From: Zoogloea sp041914405
GTDB taxonomy: Bacteria > Pseudomonadota > Gammaproteobacteria > Burkholderiales > Rhodocyclaceae
NCBI RefSeq assembly: GCF_041914405.1
Contig: NZ_JAYSDK010000032.1
Span: 1 to 64,000 of the forward strand
DNA length: 64,000 nt
Reading direction: 5' to 3'
Shown piece after piece: positions 8,381-16,699 of this stretch. Every line of letters begins with the position of its first letter. Position 1 is the stretch's first letter. The notes under the pieces are model-generated. The model was not told where the DNA came from. It did not search any database and saw only the letters and a program-made list of their open reading frames with translations. The translations under genes and the position numbers were made by a program.

Positions 8381-9817
8381 CTAATCCTTTCGGAGATCCA
8401 GCGGCAGCGTGATCTCAACGAGCAGACCGCCCCCCTCACGGTTACTGGCAGTGATCTCCCCGCCATGCGCGGTCACCGCCCGCCGGGCAATGGCCAAGCC
8501 CAGCCCGAAGCCGCCGGCCGAGCTACCGTTCTGGGCCCGGTAGAATGGCTCGAAAATAGCTTCCAGGTCTCCTTCCGGCACGCCCGGCCCACGATCGGCG
8601 ACCCGCAGCGCGAACTGCCCCTGCGCCCCCCGGGCCTCGACATCCACCCCGGTACCTTCGGCGGTGTATTTGACCGCATTGCGGATCACGTTTTCAAAAG
8701 CACGCTGGATCAGTTCGCCGCGGACTCGCAGTTCGGCCTCGCCTTGCCCGGAAAAATGCAGCTCCCTGCCCTTCGTCTGGGCTTCGAAACGTGCGTCGTC
8801 GGCAATCGCCGCAGCGAGATCCACCAGTTCGATGACATCCTCACGGCTGTCACGACTACCGGCATCCAGTCGCGCAATGGTCAACAATTGGCCGACCATT
8901 TCATCCAGCCTCACTGCCTCCCGCTCGATCCGGTCCAGGGTCGCCTCGAGTTTGGCAGGATCCTGCCGCGCCAATCCGATGGCGGCCTGCAGACGTGCCA
9001 GCGGCGAGCGCAGTTCGTGGGATACATCATGCAACAGCCGGCGTTGGGCGCCGATCAAAGCCTGGAGCTGCTGCGCCATGCGGTCGAAATCCTGGCCGAG
9101 ATCGGCAATCTCGTCGCGCCGGGCGCCCATCAACGGCCTGACCCGGGTCTCCAGCCGGCCTTCGGCAACCGCACCTAGCGCCCAGCGCAGGTTGCGGATG
9201 GGCTTCGACAGGTACCAGGCAAGCAGCGCACTGAACGCAATGCTGGCCAGCAAACCGATCCCTACCGGCAACCACAGGCTCGGCTCGGCTGGTCGACGCT
9301 CGAAACCGGGACGGAACTCGCGCGGCGGCTCACCCGGACGCCCCGCCAGGCGGGCCAGAGGCGGCATCGGAGGACGCAACTCCGGCCCGCCCGCCGGCAC
9401 GAACAACAGCCAGCTGCCACCGCCGGCAGGCAGTTCGACCACGCGCGCAGCCCGATGCCCCTCGCCCAGGGCGGCCTGTTGCCTGGCGGCGGCAACGGAC
9501 TCGGGGACGGTCGGCCGCCCGAGCAGTTCGTCGCCACGGGCATCCACCACCAGCAGTTGCGGCCAGCGCTCTCGCGACAAGTCAGCAAGCAAGGCCTGCA
9601 AGGCCGACGGGCCACCGTGACGCAACACGGACTCCGCCACCGCCACCGCGGTCGTTGCCCGTGGCCCGCCGGCGACAAACGGATCCCGCTCGCGGGCCAG
9701 ACGCTCGATTTCGCTCTGGTGATGCAACCACACCGCAGTTCCGACACCGGCACCGGCAAGCAGCAACGCCAACCAGAACGCAAAAAAGAACTTCCAGAAC
9801 AGGCGCCCCAGTTTCAT
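8381..9817 (-). CDS. cpxA: CpxA-like sensor histidine kinase
   Basis: The 478-residue membrane kinase has a first transmembrane helix (about residues 8-31), a periplasmic sensor of about 150 residues rich in proline and glycine, a second helix (183-203), a HAMP linker and a HisKA domain with the phospho-acceptor histidine H267 in HDVSHELRSPL. The ATPase domain shows the N box (NVIRNAVKYT), G1 (DRGPGVPEGD) and G2 (GFGLGLAIA). It overlaps the response-regulator gene by 4 bases (ATGA). The Cpx assignment rests on GTAAA-N5-GTAAA boxes in the promoter region and on the adjacent protease and Spy/CpxP-like genes; kinase sequence alone would only say EnvZ/CpxA class. Confidence 0.85.
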   Translation of the reverse strand: MKLGRLFWKFFFAFWLALLLAGAGVGTAVWLHHQSEIERLARERDPFVAGGPRATTAVAVAESVLRHGGPSALQALLADLSRERWPQLLVVDARGDELLGRPTVPESVAAARQQAALGEGHRAARVVELPAGGGSWLLFVPAGGPELRPPMPPLARLAGRPGEPPREFRPGFERRPAEPSLWLPVGIGLLASIAFSALLAWYLSKPIRNLRWALGAVAEGRLETRVRPLMGARRDEIADLGQDFDRMAQQLQALIGAQRRLLHDVSHELRSPLARLQAAIGLARQDPAKLEATLDRIEREAVRLDEMVGQLLTIARLDAGSRDSREDVIELVDLAAAIADDARFEAQTKGRELHFSGQGEAELRVRGELIQRAFENVIRNAVKYTAEGTGVDVEARGAQGQFALRVADRGPGVPEGDLEAIFEPFYRAQNGSSAGGFGLGLAIARRAVTAHGGEITASNREGGGLLVEITLPLDLRKD

Positions 9818-10506
9818 TCACGCACCAGCTGATAGCCCAGGCCGCGCACCGTCTCGATCCACGACCGCCCATCGGGACGCGCACCGAGCTTGTGGCGGAT
9901 GCTGGAAAGATGAACATCGATGCTGCGGTCGAAGCGGGCCAGCGGCCTGCCCAAGCCCTGCTCCGATAACTCCGCCTTGCTCACCACGCGACCGGCATTG
10001 CGGGCGAGCACCTCCAGCAGGTTGTACTCAGTGCTGGTCAGCTCCAACGGGGCGCCTTGCCACTGGGCACGCCGCATCTGCGGCCACATGCAGAGTTCCC
10101 CGGCAACCAGCGGCCCGCCAGGGGCCGCCTCGGCAGGCGCTGCCGCCTGGGTCCGTCGGAGGATTGCCCGCAGGCGCGCAACAAGCTCGCGCGGGGTACA
10201 AGGCTTGGGCACGTAATCGTCGGCGCCCAGCTCCAACCCGACGATGCGGTCCACATCATCCCCTTTGGCGGTCAGCATCAGCACCGGCACCTTGCTCTGG
10301 GCGCGAATACGACGCAAGGCCTCGATCCCACCAACACGCGGCATCATCACATCAAGCACGACGATGTCGTAGCCGCCTGCCAGCGCGGCGGCCACACCAG
10401 CCTCCCCGTCATGCACGCACTCGGCAACGAAGCCTTCTTGGGCGATGTACTCGCTCAACATGGAGGACAGCTCCACGTCGTCGTCTACCAGCAACACCCT
10501 GCTCAT
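9814..10506 (-). CDS. cpxR: CpxR-like OmpR-family response regulator
   Basis: The protein has a receiver domain (acidic pocket VLLVDDDVEL, phospho-acceptor Asp in VVLDVMMPRVGG, conserved Lys in MLTAKGDD) and a C-terminal winged-helix DNA-binding domain (ELTSTEYNLLEVLARNAGRVV, then SIDVHLSSIRHKLG). I chose the ATG at 10506 because AGAGGG lies at proper distance from it, whereas the ATG at 10515 has that motif directly abutting. The product is 230 residues. Three GTAAA units with exact five-base spacing, the known CpxR site, lie upstream and suggest autoregulation. The gene is transcribed first, followed by the kinase. Confidence 0.88.
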   Translation of the reverse strand: MSRVLLVDDDVELSSMLSEYIAQEGFVAECVHDGEAGVAAALAGGYDIVVLDVMMPRVGGIEALRRIRAQSKVPVLMLTAKGDDVDRIVGLELGADDYVPKPCTPRELVARLRAILRRTQAAAPAEAAPGGPLVAGELCMWPQMRRAQWQGAPLELTSTEYNLLEVLARNAGRVVSKAELSEQGLGRPLARFDRSIDVHLSSIRHKLGARPDGRSWIETVRGLGYQLVRE

Positions 10507-10582
10507 TTCATCCATACCCTCTTGACCTCAGAGGAAATGATACGTGCGAGAGACACCTTCCCCACGCAGGAATCCAGGTGTT

Positions 10583-10607
10583 TTTACCCGCCTTTACATC
10601 CCTTTAC
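10583..10607. promoter_or_regulatory. Triple CpxR-type box (three GTAAA units, 10-bp period)
   Basis: On the minus strand three GTAAA pentamers (at 10603-10607, 10593-10597 and 10583-10587) are each separated by exactly five bases. The established E. coli CpxR site is two GTAAA units separated by five bases, so this is a perfect site plus one extra unit. It lies between the response-regulator gene (minus) and bepA (plus) and could control both. A TATCAT -10-like element for the regulator is at 10537-10542 without a recognisable -35, as expected for an activated promoter. Confidence 0.75.
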
Positions 10608-10680
10608 ATGCTGCGAACCGGGATTAACAGCCCCCTCCGCGAAGATTTCACTCATCGCCCGTTGCCTTTCCATTGTTGTC

Positions 10681-12180
10681 ATGAAAAAGTGCTTTCGCCT
10701 GACAAGCCTCGCCATCGCCCTGCTTTTCGGTAGCCACGCAAGCGCCGTGCAGTTGCCGGATCTCGGCGAGGCATCGGCAAGCGTCGTCAGCCCGCAGATG
10801 GAACAGGCCCTTGGCGCCCAGAGCATGCAAGAGCTGCGCAACAGCGGCACTTGGCTCGATGACCCGGAAGTCAATGCCTATCTGGAAGGCCTCGGCCGCC
10901 GTCTACTGCAGGCCGATCCGGACACCGCCCGGGAGCCCTTCGAGTTCTTCGCAGTCCCCTCCCGGGAGCTCAATGCCTTCGCCCTTCCCGGCGGACATGT
11001 CGGCGTCAACACGGGCCTGATACTGGCCACGCAAAGCGAAAGCGAACTGGCCTCGGTGCTGGCCCATGAGATCAGCCACGTTTCCCAGCACCACATTGCC
11101 CGCCAGATCGCCGGCCAGGCGGGCAACCAGGCGCTCTCCATCGCCGCCATGCTCGGCGCCCTGATCGCAGCGGGCACCGGCAACGGCCAGGCAGCGATGG
11201 CGGCAATGACTGGCGTCGGTGCCGCCCAGATCCAGAGTCAGATCAACTACACTCGCGAGCACGAGCAGGAAGCGGATCGCATCGGCTTCCAGTTGCTGAC
11301 CCAGGCCGGCTTCGACCCCCACGCCATGGCCAGCTTTTTCGAGCGCCTCCAGCAAGCCACCCGACTGGCCGATTCCGCCAGCATCCCCTCCTACCTGCGA
11401 ACCCACCCGCTGACTCATGAACGAGTCGCCGAGGCGCAGGACCGGGCGTTCTCCAGCACCTACAAGCAGGTGCCCGACAGCCAGGAGTACAGGCTCGTGC
11501 GAGCCCTGCTGCGCAGCTATGAAGGACAGCCCCGGGAAGCCATCGCCAGCTTGACGACGGATCTGCAGGAGGGTCATTACCGGGATCGCAACGCGCTCCG
11601 CTACGGCCTGGCGGCTGCCTATTTGCGCGCACAGGACTTTGCCGCCGCCCGGCAGGAACTCGCCGGCCTAGAGCGAGACAAGGTCCAGCATCCGATGATC
11701 GAGGCTCTAAACGGCCAGGTTCTGAGCCAGTCCGGCCAGGACACCGCAGCACGGCAGCGCTACGAAGCTGCTCTGAAACGCTATCCCGAGCATCTTCAGC
11801 TGGTCTATGACTATCCCCGCCTGCTGATCAAGACACGGGATTTCAGCAGTGCACTTCAGTTTGCCGAGACACACCTCATCCAGCGCCCCCAGGATCCGGA
11901 GCTGCGCCAGATCGCCGCAGAAGCCGCCGCGGCCCAGGGCCTCACCCTGCAATCGCACCTGCATCAGGGCGAGTACTACGTCGCGGTCGGAGACACCCGC
12001 AGCGCCCTCGAACAGTTCGAACTGGCCCTCAAAAGCCCCGACGGCGACAAACGGGAGCGCCTCATCGTCGAAAGCCGGGTAGACGCGCTCCGCGCCCGCC
12101 AGAAGGATGAGCCGTTCGCCAGGAGGGCGTCGACCAAACACGCAGAAAGAATCTCTTTACCGGCATTTACGGGCAGATAA
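10681..12180 (+). CDS. bepA: Periplasmic M48 metalloprotease/chaperone with TPR repeats (BepA type)
   Basis: BepA-type proteins assist outer-membrane protein assembly and degrade stalled ones in the periplasm. The 499-residue product has a signal peptide (KKCFRLTSLAIALLFGSHASA), an M48 zinc site HEISH (H129, E130, H133) with the third ligand E197 in EADRIG, and a C-terminal array of tetratricopeptide-like helices from about residue 270. The ATG at 10681 was chosen for its signal peptide; the frame is open upstream into the divergent promoter region. There is no strong ribosome-binding site. Its position next to the Cpx boxes links it to envelope stress. Confidence 0.93.
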   Translation: MKKCFRLTSLAIALLFGSHASAVQLPDLGEASASVVSPQMEQALGAQSMQELRNSGTWLDDPEVNAYLEGLGRRLLQADPDTAREPFEFFAVPSRELNAFALPGGHVGVNTGLILATQSESELASVLAHEISHVSQHHIARQIAGQAGNQALSIAAMLGALIAAGTGNGQAAMAAMTGVGAAQIQSQINYTREHEQEADRIGFQLLTQAGFDPHAMASFFERLQQATRLADSASIPSYLRTHPLTHERVAEAQDRAFSSTYKQVPDSQEYRLVRALLRSYEGQPREAIASLTTDLQEGHYRDRNALRYGLAAAYLRAQDFAAARQELAGLERDKVQHPMIEALNGQVLSQSGQDTAARQRYEAALKRYPEHLQLVYDYPRLLIKTRDFSSALQFAETHLIQRPQDPELRQIAAEAAAAQGLTLQSHLHQGEYYVAVGDTRSALEQFELALKSPDGDKRERLIVESRVDALRARQKDEPFARRASTKHAERISLPAFTGR

Positions 12181-12191
12181 CCGCCCTTTAC
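12156..12191. promoter_or_regulatory. Second CpxR-type box upstream of the Spy/CpxP-like gene
   Basis: TTTAC occurs at 12156-12160 and 12166-12170, again five bases apart (GTAAA-N5-GTAAA on the minus strand), with a further TTTAC at 12187-12191, about two helical turns on. The first two units overlap the 3' end of bepA. The next gene starts at 12261. The same exact motif at two places in 1.6 kb, both beside genes of Cpx-type function, makes chance unlikely. Confidence 0.65.
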
Positions 12192-12260
12192 CCCATAGAC
12201 CCCGAGAATTTCGGTCATCAGGCGACCCCTGATGCAACCAATCCACTTCCGGAGACTGCA

Positions 12261-12800
12261 ATGAAACTGCCAAGAAACCTCTTTTCCGTTCTGCTGCTGA
12301 GCATCGGCTTCGTTGGCCTGCCCTTTACCGCCCAGGCTGCCGGTGCTGGCGACCACTGCCATGGCCCTGCTCGGCAGGGCTTCTGGTCGGGGCCGGAATT
12401 CGGGATGCACGGTGACGGCACGCCGCCGCTTCCCTTCCTACGCGACCTGAACCTGAGTGAAGGGCAGCGGGACCAGATCTTCAAGATCTTCCATGAGCAG
12501 GCCCCCGTGCTACGGGAGAAAGCCAAGGAAATCCGCAAGAGCCACGAGGAGCTGCGCGCCCTCACCTTCTCGGCGCAGTACGACGAGGCCAGGATCAAAG
12601 CACTTGCCGAACAGGGCGCAAGAGCCGTCGCGGAAATGGCGGAGATCCGTGCAGCAGGCCTGAACAAGGTCTACCAAACCCTCACGCCGGAGCAGCGCAA
12701 GAAAGCGGACGAGCGCAAGGCTGAATTCGAAGCACGCGGCTTTCGGCATCCCCAGCTCCCGCCCACCGGGGAAAGGCGCGGCCCCGCGGCACGAGGCTGA
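12261..12800 (+). CDS. Spy/CpxP-like periplasmic protein (LTXXQ family)
   Basis: The 179-residue product has a clean signal peptide (KLPRNLFSVLLLSIGFVGLP, then TAQA) and the helical Spy/CpxP layout with two LTXXQ-like motifs: LNLSEGQRDQI near residue 63 and LTPEQRKKAD near residue 140. Such proteins are ATP-independent periplasmic chaperones or feedback inhibitors of CpxA, and in E. coli both spy and cpxP are controlled by CpxR. A GGAGA ribosome-binding site precedes the ATG. A CpxR-type box lies upstream. Whether it acts as a chaperone or as the kinase inhibitor cannot be decided from sequence. Confidence 0.82.
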   Translation: MKLPRNLFSVLLLSIGFVGLPFTAQAAGAGDHCHGPARQGFWSGPEFGMHGDGTPPLPFLRDLNLSEGQRDQIFKIFHEQAPVLREKAKEIRKSHEELRALTFSAQYDEARIKALAEQGARAVAEMAEIRAAGLNKVYQTLTPEQRKKADERKAEFEARGFRHPQLPPTGERRGPAARG

Positions 12801-12977
12801 CCTGCCTCTCCCGTGGCCTGTCCAGCCAGGGCGTCATCGATGACACAGCCGGCGCGTCCCGCGAGGCGACGCTCCGGTCATCGCCCGTGCGGCGTCAACA
12901 CACGCCATTCGTCGCTGCCGGCCTTTCCGGCGCCAACCTCATAAACCGCTTTTCAATCATTACAAGGAAACCATCCG

Positions 12978-13439
12978 ATGCGTGAGCTTGACCCCATCGA
13001 CCGAAATATCCTGGACCACCTGCAACAGGATGGCCGCATCACCATGACGGATCTGGCGGCACGCATCGGCCTGTCGGCCACCCCCTGTACCGAGCGTGTC
13101 CGTCGCCTGGAGCGCGAAGGCTTCATCACCGGCTACCACGCCCGCCTTAATCCCCACGCCCTTGGCCTCAAGCTGCTTGTCTTTGTCGAAATCCGCCTCA
13201 GCGCCAAGTGCGAGGAGATTTTCGACAAGGTCAAACAGGAACTGCTGAACATCCCGTCGGTGATGGAGTGCCACATGGTTTCAGGGGATTTCGACTATCT
13301 CGTGAAGGCCCGCCTCTCCGAGATGCACGACTATCGCAAGCTGCTGAGCAGCATTCTTCACAAGCTCCCACCCCATGCGGACTCCCGCAGCTACGTAGTC
13401 ATGGAGGAACTGAAGGAGAGCCTGTACGTCACCCCCTGA
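12978..13439 (+). CDS. lrp: Lrp/AsnC family transcriptional regulator (Lrp-like)
   Basis: The 153-residue protein has an N-terminal helix-turn-helix (LDPIDRNILDHLQQDGRI, then IGLSATPCTERVRRLEREG) and the C-terminal RAM/ligand domain ending in MEELKESL. The blocks match global Lrp more than AsnC. Lrp regulators sense leucine or other amino acids and assemble into octamers on DNA. An AAGGA site precedes the ATG by about nine bases. It is convergent with tssA; targets cannot be inferred here. Confidence 0.9.
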   Translation: MRELDPIDRNILDHLQQDGRITMTDLAARIGLSATPCTERVRRLEREGFITGYHARLNPHALGLKLLVFVEIRLSAKCEEIFDKVKQELLNIPSVMECHMVSGDFDYLVKARLSEMHDYRKLLSSILHKLPPHADSRSYVVMEELKESLYVTP

Positions 13440-13504
13440 CGGCAGGCCGGCGCCCGAACTACGAATCCCGGGAGGAGCCTTAGCGCCGTGACTCCGGCGG
13501 ACCG

Positions 13505-14578
13505 TCAGTCTGCAGCCGACACGGTGGCATCCAGCCCCAGCAACTCTTCCATCCGGCCCAGGACGGCCTCGTCTTTCACCACACTGCGCAACCATTCATG
13601 CAGCGGCATCCGCCCCCAGCGGGCAGCCTTGTCAGCCAGATAGGCCACAGGACTGTGCGGCTCTGTCTGTCGGAAGTAGGCGGCGATCAGCTCGAGTTGC
13701 CGGATGGCCTGCGTCCGCGAACGAATCCCTTGCACATGGAACTCTCCACCGGGAGGCAACGCATGCGCCTCGACCTCATCAGAAGCGGCCTCCACAGCGG
13801 CAGGCGCTTCGACCGCCCCGGCCTCGTCCCTCTGCCCCAGATACGGGCGGAGGCTTCTGGACAGATCATCGAGCACATCAAGGCTGGCACCGAAAGACGG
13901 ACTTGATTCGCCCATCCGGGTATCGAGAAAAGCACGCAGCCTCTCTATACACACCGCGAGACGTTCCATTTCGCGCAGAGTGCTGAGGAGATGCGCCCTT
14001 GGAGAGTCACGCATCGCGGCATCCAGGGTGGCCATCAATTCGCCGTGGCCACTACCATCAGCGCCTTGTGCCGATGGCTCGCCGCCCACCGCGTGACTCC
14101 GTGCCTGCTCCCGGGCCAGCAGACTGAAAACCCCTTTGGGCGAATCTGACAGCGGCAGCTCCTTCAGCAGTCGTGCCGTCCGACCCAACCACCAATCCAG
14201 CACGCCAGCCCGTGGCTCAAAGCTTCCGTCCTCATCCGGCAGCGGATGCAAGTCGCTCCAGAAACGTTCGCACAGGCCAAGCAGGAGCTCATAGCCGTCG
14301 GCCAGACCTGCAAGGCCGTCGCGCTGGCAGCGGGCTTCCGCATACCAGGCGGTGACGCGCAGATCCTTGGTACTACGGGCCAGCAGATCCGAACTCAGAC
14401 GCACAACGGCGGCCCAATCAGCCTCCTTTAGCTCCACCACCCAGTCGCCCTGGGCCAGCGTCGGGTCATCGAAACGGCGTGCCTCCTGCAAGGCATCGAA
14501 GTCCGCAGAAAACGACAGATCCTCACCACACGGACCGCCGGCATGTTCAAGCGGTTGTAGCAACTCCGCAAAATCCAT
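13505..14578 (-). CDS. tssA: Type VI secretion system protein TssA (ImpA family), orphan
   Basis: TssA primes and caps assembly of the type VI secretion sheath. The 357-residue product has the ImpA N-terminal domain (GGPCGEDLSFSADFDALQEAR and DWVVELKEADWAAVV, with ERFWSDLHPLPDEDG) and a short TssA1-like C-terminus (RSRTQAIRQLELIAAYFRQ, EPHSPVAYLADKAARW). I chose the ATG at 14578, which has a GGGAG site 7 bases upstream; a start at 14605 would add nine residues. No other type VI gene is in this window: the neighbours are lrp and tatC. It may be a stranded remnant or serve a cluster elsewhere in the genome. Confidence 0.9.
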   Translation of the reverse strand: MDFAELLQPLEHAGGPCGEDLSFSADFDALQEARRFDDPTLAQGDWVVELKEADWAAVVRLSSDLLARSTKDLRVTAWYAEARCQRDGLAGLADGYELLLGLCERFWSDLHPLPDEDGSFEPRAGVLDWWLGRTARLLKELPLSDSPKGVFSLLAREQARSHAVGGEPSAQGADGSGHGELMATLDAAMRDSPRAHLLSTLREMERLAVCIERLRAFLDTRMGESSPSFGASLDVLDDLSRSLRPYLGQRDEAGAVEAPAAVEAASDEVEAHALPPGGEFHVQGIRSRTQAIRQLELIAAYFRQTEPHSPVAYLADKAARWGRMPLHEWLRSVVKDEAVLGRMEELLGLDATVSAAD

Positions 14579-14713
14579 CGAGGGCTCCCAAGAACACGAT
14601 CTCAAAAGGCCACGATGATGCCCAACAAAAATTCATTTGTCATCACAACAAAGATGCTTCTGACCCCTGCCCGCCTCAAGAAACCAGAGCGCGGCTGCGG
14701 CGCATCAATGACA

Positions 14714-14733
14714 AGGGGCGCCGTAGCGCCCCC
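14714..14733 (-). terminator. Hairpin downstream of tatC
   Basis: AGGGGCGC and GCGCCCC form a strong stem around a CGTA loop 9 bases after the tatC stop. The following bases on the minus strand are only moderately T-rich, so it is a likely but imperfect intrinsic terminator for the his-hinT-tat transcript. Confidence 0.5.
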
Positions 14734-14741
14734 TCTTCAGA

Positions 14742-15479
14742 TCATTCCGCTGCGGCCTCTATTCGGCTCTTGGTGACGAAGCGTGCGAGGAAGATGCCCA
14801 GTTCGTAGAGCAGGCACATCGGAATAGCGAGCATGAGCTGGGAAACGACATCCGGCGGCGTGACGACGGCCGCCACCACGAAGGCACCGACGATCACATA
14901 GGGCCGGGCTTCCTTGAGCTTGGCCACGTCGACCACGCCCATCTTGGTCAGAATGATGACGAAGACCGGCACCTCGAAGGTAATGCCGAAGGCAAGGAAC
15001 ATGGACATCACGAACGACAGGTACTGCTCAATGTCCGGTGCCGGCGTGATGCTCTTAGGTGCAAAAGTGGCAATGAACTTGAACACCGTGCCGAACACGA
15101 AGAAGTAGCAGAACGCCATGCCCGCCACAAACAGGACGGTACTGCCAATCACCAGCGGCAACGCCAAGCGCTTTTCATGGGCGTAAAGCCCCGGCGCGAT
15201 GAAAGCCCACGCTTGGTACAACACGAAGGGCAAGGCGATAACGAATGCCACCATCAGGGTGACCTTCATCGGTACGAAGAAAGGCGTGACGACCCCCGTG
15301 GCGATCATGCGCGTGCCTTCGGGCAAGGCCTGCATCATCGGGTGGGCGAGTACATCGTAGATGTCGCCCGCCCAAGGCATCAGGCAAGCAAAAACCGCCA
15401 CAAGCGCAATTACACAGCGCAGCAGGCGGTCACGCAGCTCAATGAGATGGGAGATGAAACTGTCTTCCTGAACACTCAT
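14742..15479 (-). CDS. tatC: Sec-independent protein translocase TatC
   Basis: TatC is the six-helix membrane receptor for twin-arginine signal peptides. The 245-residue protein opens with FISHLIELRDRLLR, the diagnostic N-terminal block, followed by PFFVPMKVTLMVAF and the conserved block SFVMSMFLAFGITFEVPV. The start overlaps the tatB stop by 4 bases (ATGA). Tat substrates in this window include the Rieske protein. Confidence 0.97.
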   Translation of the reverse strand: MSVQEDSFISHLIELRDRLLRCVIALVAVFACLMPWAGDIYDVLAHPMMQALPEGTRMIATGVVTPFFVPMKVTLMVAFVIALPFVLYQAWAFIAPGLYAHEKRLALPLVIGSTVLFVAGMAFCYFFVFGTVFKFIATFAPKSITPAPDIEQYLSFVMSMFLAFGITFEVPVFVIILTKMGVVDVAKLKEARPYVIVGAFVVAAVVTPPDVVSQLMLAIPMCLLYELGIFLARFVTKSRIEAAAE

Positions 15480-15988
15480 GTCTTGGAACTCTTGGATTCA
15501 GGCGCGGGACGGTTGAAATCGGAGTCCACCTGGTGCTCGTCCTGCACCGGATCAGGCATGATCATGGTATCAGGCATCGCGTTGGCATCCAGCGGCAGGA
15601 CCTCAGGAGCCGCCTGGGTGAGTTGCGCGGAAACAGACGACGACTCCCGCACGGCATCGGAGCTCGCCTTGAAGCTACTTTCCAGATCAGCAACGGCCGA
15701 AGAAGCCGACTGGATGGACGAGGCGACGCCGCCTTCGATGCTTGCGACTTCGCTCCGCACCGTAGACTCGAACTCCATCGCCGACTTGCGGGCCTCCTCC
15801 TGCAGGCGCTTCAGCTCGTCGAGCTGCATCTCCCGATTGATGTCCGACTTCACGTCGGACACATAGCGCTGCAACCGGCCGAGCAGGTGCCCGGTCGTGC
15901 GCGCCACCTTGGGCAGGCGCTCAGGCCCTAGCACCAGCAGGGCAACGATACCGATGACTACAAGTTCAGAAAAACCGATGTCGAACAT
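15476..15988 (-). CDS. tatB: Sec-independent protein translocase TatB
   Basis: The 170-residue protein has the single TatB N-terminal helix and hinge (MFDIGFSELVVIGIVALLVLG followed by PERLPKVART), an amphipathic helix (DVKSDINREMQLDELKRLQEE) and a variable serine- and alanine-rich tail with a proline/acidic end. TatB pairs with TatC in substrate recognition. It is translationally coupled to tatC and lies 104 bases after tatA. Confidence 0.95.
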   Translation of the reverse strand: MFDIGFSELVVIGIVALLVLGPERLPKVARTTGHLLGRLQRYVSDVKSDINREMQLDELKRLQEEARKSAMEFESTVRSEVASIEGGVASSIQSASSAVADLESSFKASSDAVRESSSVSAQLTQAAPEVLPLDANAMPDTMIMPDPVQDEHQVDSDFNRPAPESKSSKT

Positions 15989-16046
15989 TCGATCTGCCTA
16001 AGGAATGTGAGCGCTGATCACGGGTACGCCCTCCCAGAAACGGAAA

Positions 16047-16067
16047 GAGGGGCGTAATGCGCCCCTC
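16047..16067 (-). terminator. Hairpin between tatA and tatB (possible attenuator)
   Basis: GAGGGGCG and CGCCCCTC form an 8-bp stem around a four-to-five base loop in the 104-base tatA-tatB gap. On the minus strand it is followed by CTTTCCGTTTC, a weak T-tract. It may partly terminate transcription so that tatA is made in excess over tatB and tatC, which is the known stoichiometry. Confidence 0.4.
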
Positions 16068-16092
16068 CTCCGCGACTGACGCGGGAACGGGA

Positions 16093-16320
16093 TCAGGACT
16101 TGTTCTTTTCCCGCGCTTCCGCGTCGATGGTTTGACCGCTACCAGACGCAATCTTCTGGTTCGCGTCGCCGGCGCCCTGGTCAGCATCACGCATGCCTTC
16201 CTTGAAGCCCTTTACCGCTCCACCGAGATCCTGCCCGATGTTGCGCAGCTTCTTGGTGCCGAACACGAGCATCACGATCACCAGAACGATCAGCCAGTGC
16301 CAAATGCTGAATGAACCCAT
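16093..16320 (-). CDS. tatA: Sec-independent protein translocase TatA
   Basis: TatA forms the pore-like assembly of the twin-arginine translocase. The 75-residue protein has the short membrane helix (SIWHWLIVLVIVMLVFGTKK) followed by the LRNIGQDLGGAVKGFKEGM amphipathic helix, the classic TatA pattern, and a polar tail. It lies 18 bases after hinT in the his-hinT-tat gene string. Confidence 0.96.
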   Translation of the reverse strand: MGSFSIWHWLIVLVIVMLVFGTKKLRNIGQDLGGAVKGFKEGMRDADQGAGDANQKIASGSGQTIDAEAREKNKS

Positions 16321-16338
16321 TCAAAAATCTCCTTGAAA

Positions 16339-16686
16339 CTACCGTTTAAGCATCGGCCCGACCGGCTCTTGCCCACCAACGATGTGCATGTGCACATGCA
16401 TGACTTCCTGCCCGCCGACGCGACCGGTATTGATGATGGACCGGAAGCCATCCGGACTTCCTTGATCGACGGCAATCTGGTTGGCCACGAGTAGCATCTT
16501 GCCGAAGGTCGGGACGTCTTCAGGCGTGGCGTGCGCCAACGACGTGACATGCTTCTTCGGGATAACCAGCACATGGACCGGACGCTGGGGCTGGATGTCC
16601 TTGAAGGCCAGCACTTCGTCGTCCTCGTACACCTTCGCCGCCGGAATCTCGCCCCGGACGATACGGCAGAACAGACAGTCTTGCAT
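16339..16686 (-). CDS. hinT: HIT family hydrolase (HinT)
   Basis: HinT hydrolyses purine nucleoside phosphoramidates. The 115-residue protein has the N-terminal CLFCRIVRGEIPAAKVYED block, the HVLVIPKKH segment and the histidine triad HVHMHIVGG near the C-terminus. The ATG at 16686 fits the family length; the frame is open upstream into hisE without similarity. It lies between hisE and tatA, as in many betaproteobacteria. Confidence 0.95.
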   Translation of the reverse strand: MQDCLFCRIVRGEIPAAKVYEDDEVLAFKDIQPQRPVHVLVIPKKHVTSLAHATPEDVPTFGKMLLVANQIAVDQGSPDGFRSIINTGRVGGQEVMHVHMHIVGGQEPVGPMLKR

Positions 16687-16699
16687 CGCGAAAATTCCC

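Noticed and set aside
13505..14605. A type VI secretion island around tssA
   Set aside because: All neighbours are housekeeping genes; no tssB, tssC, hcp, vgrG or clpV is present.
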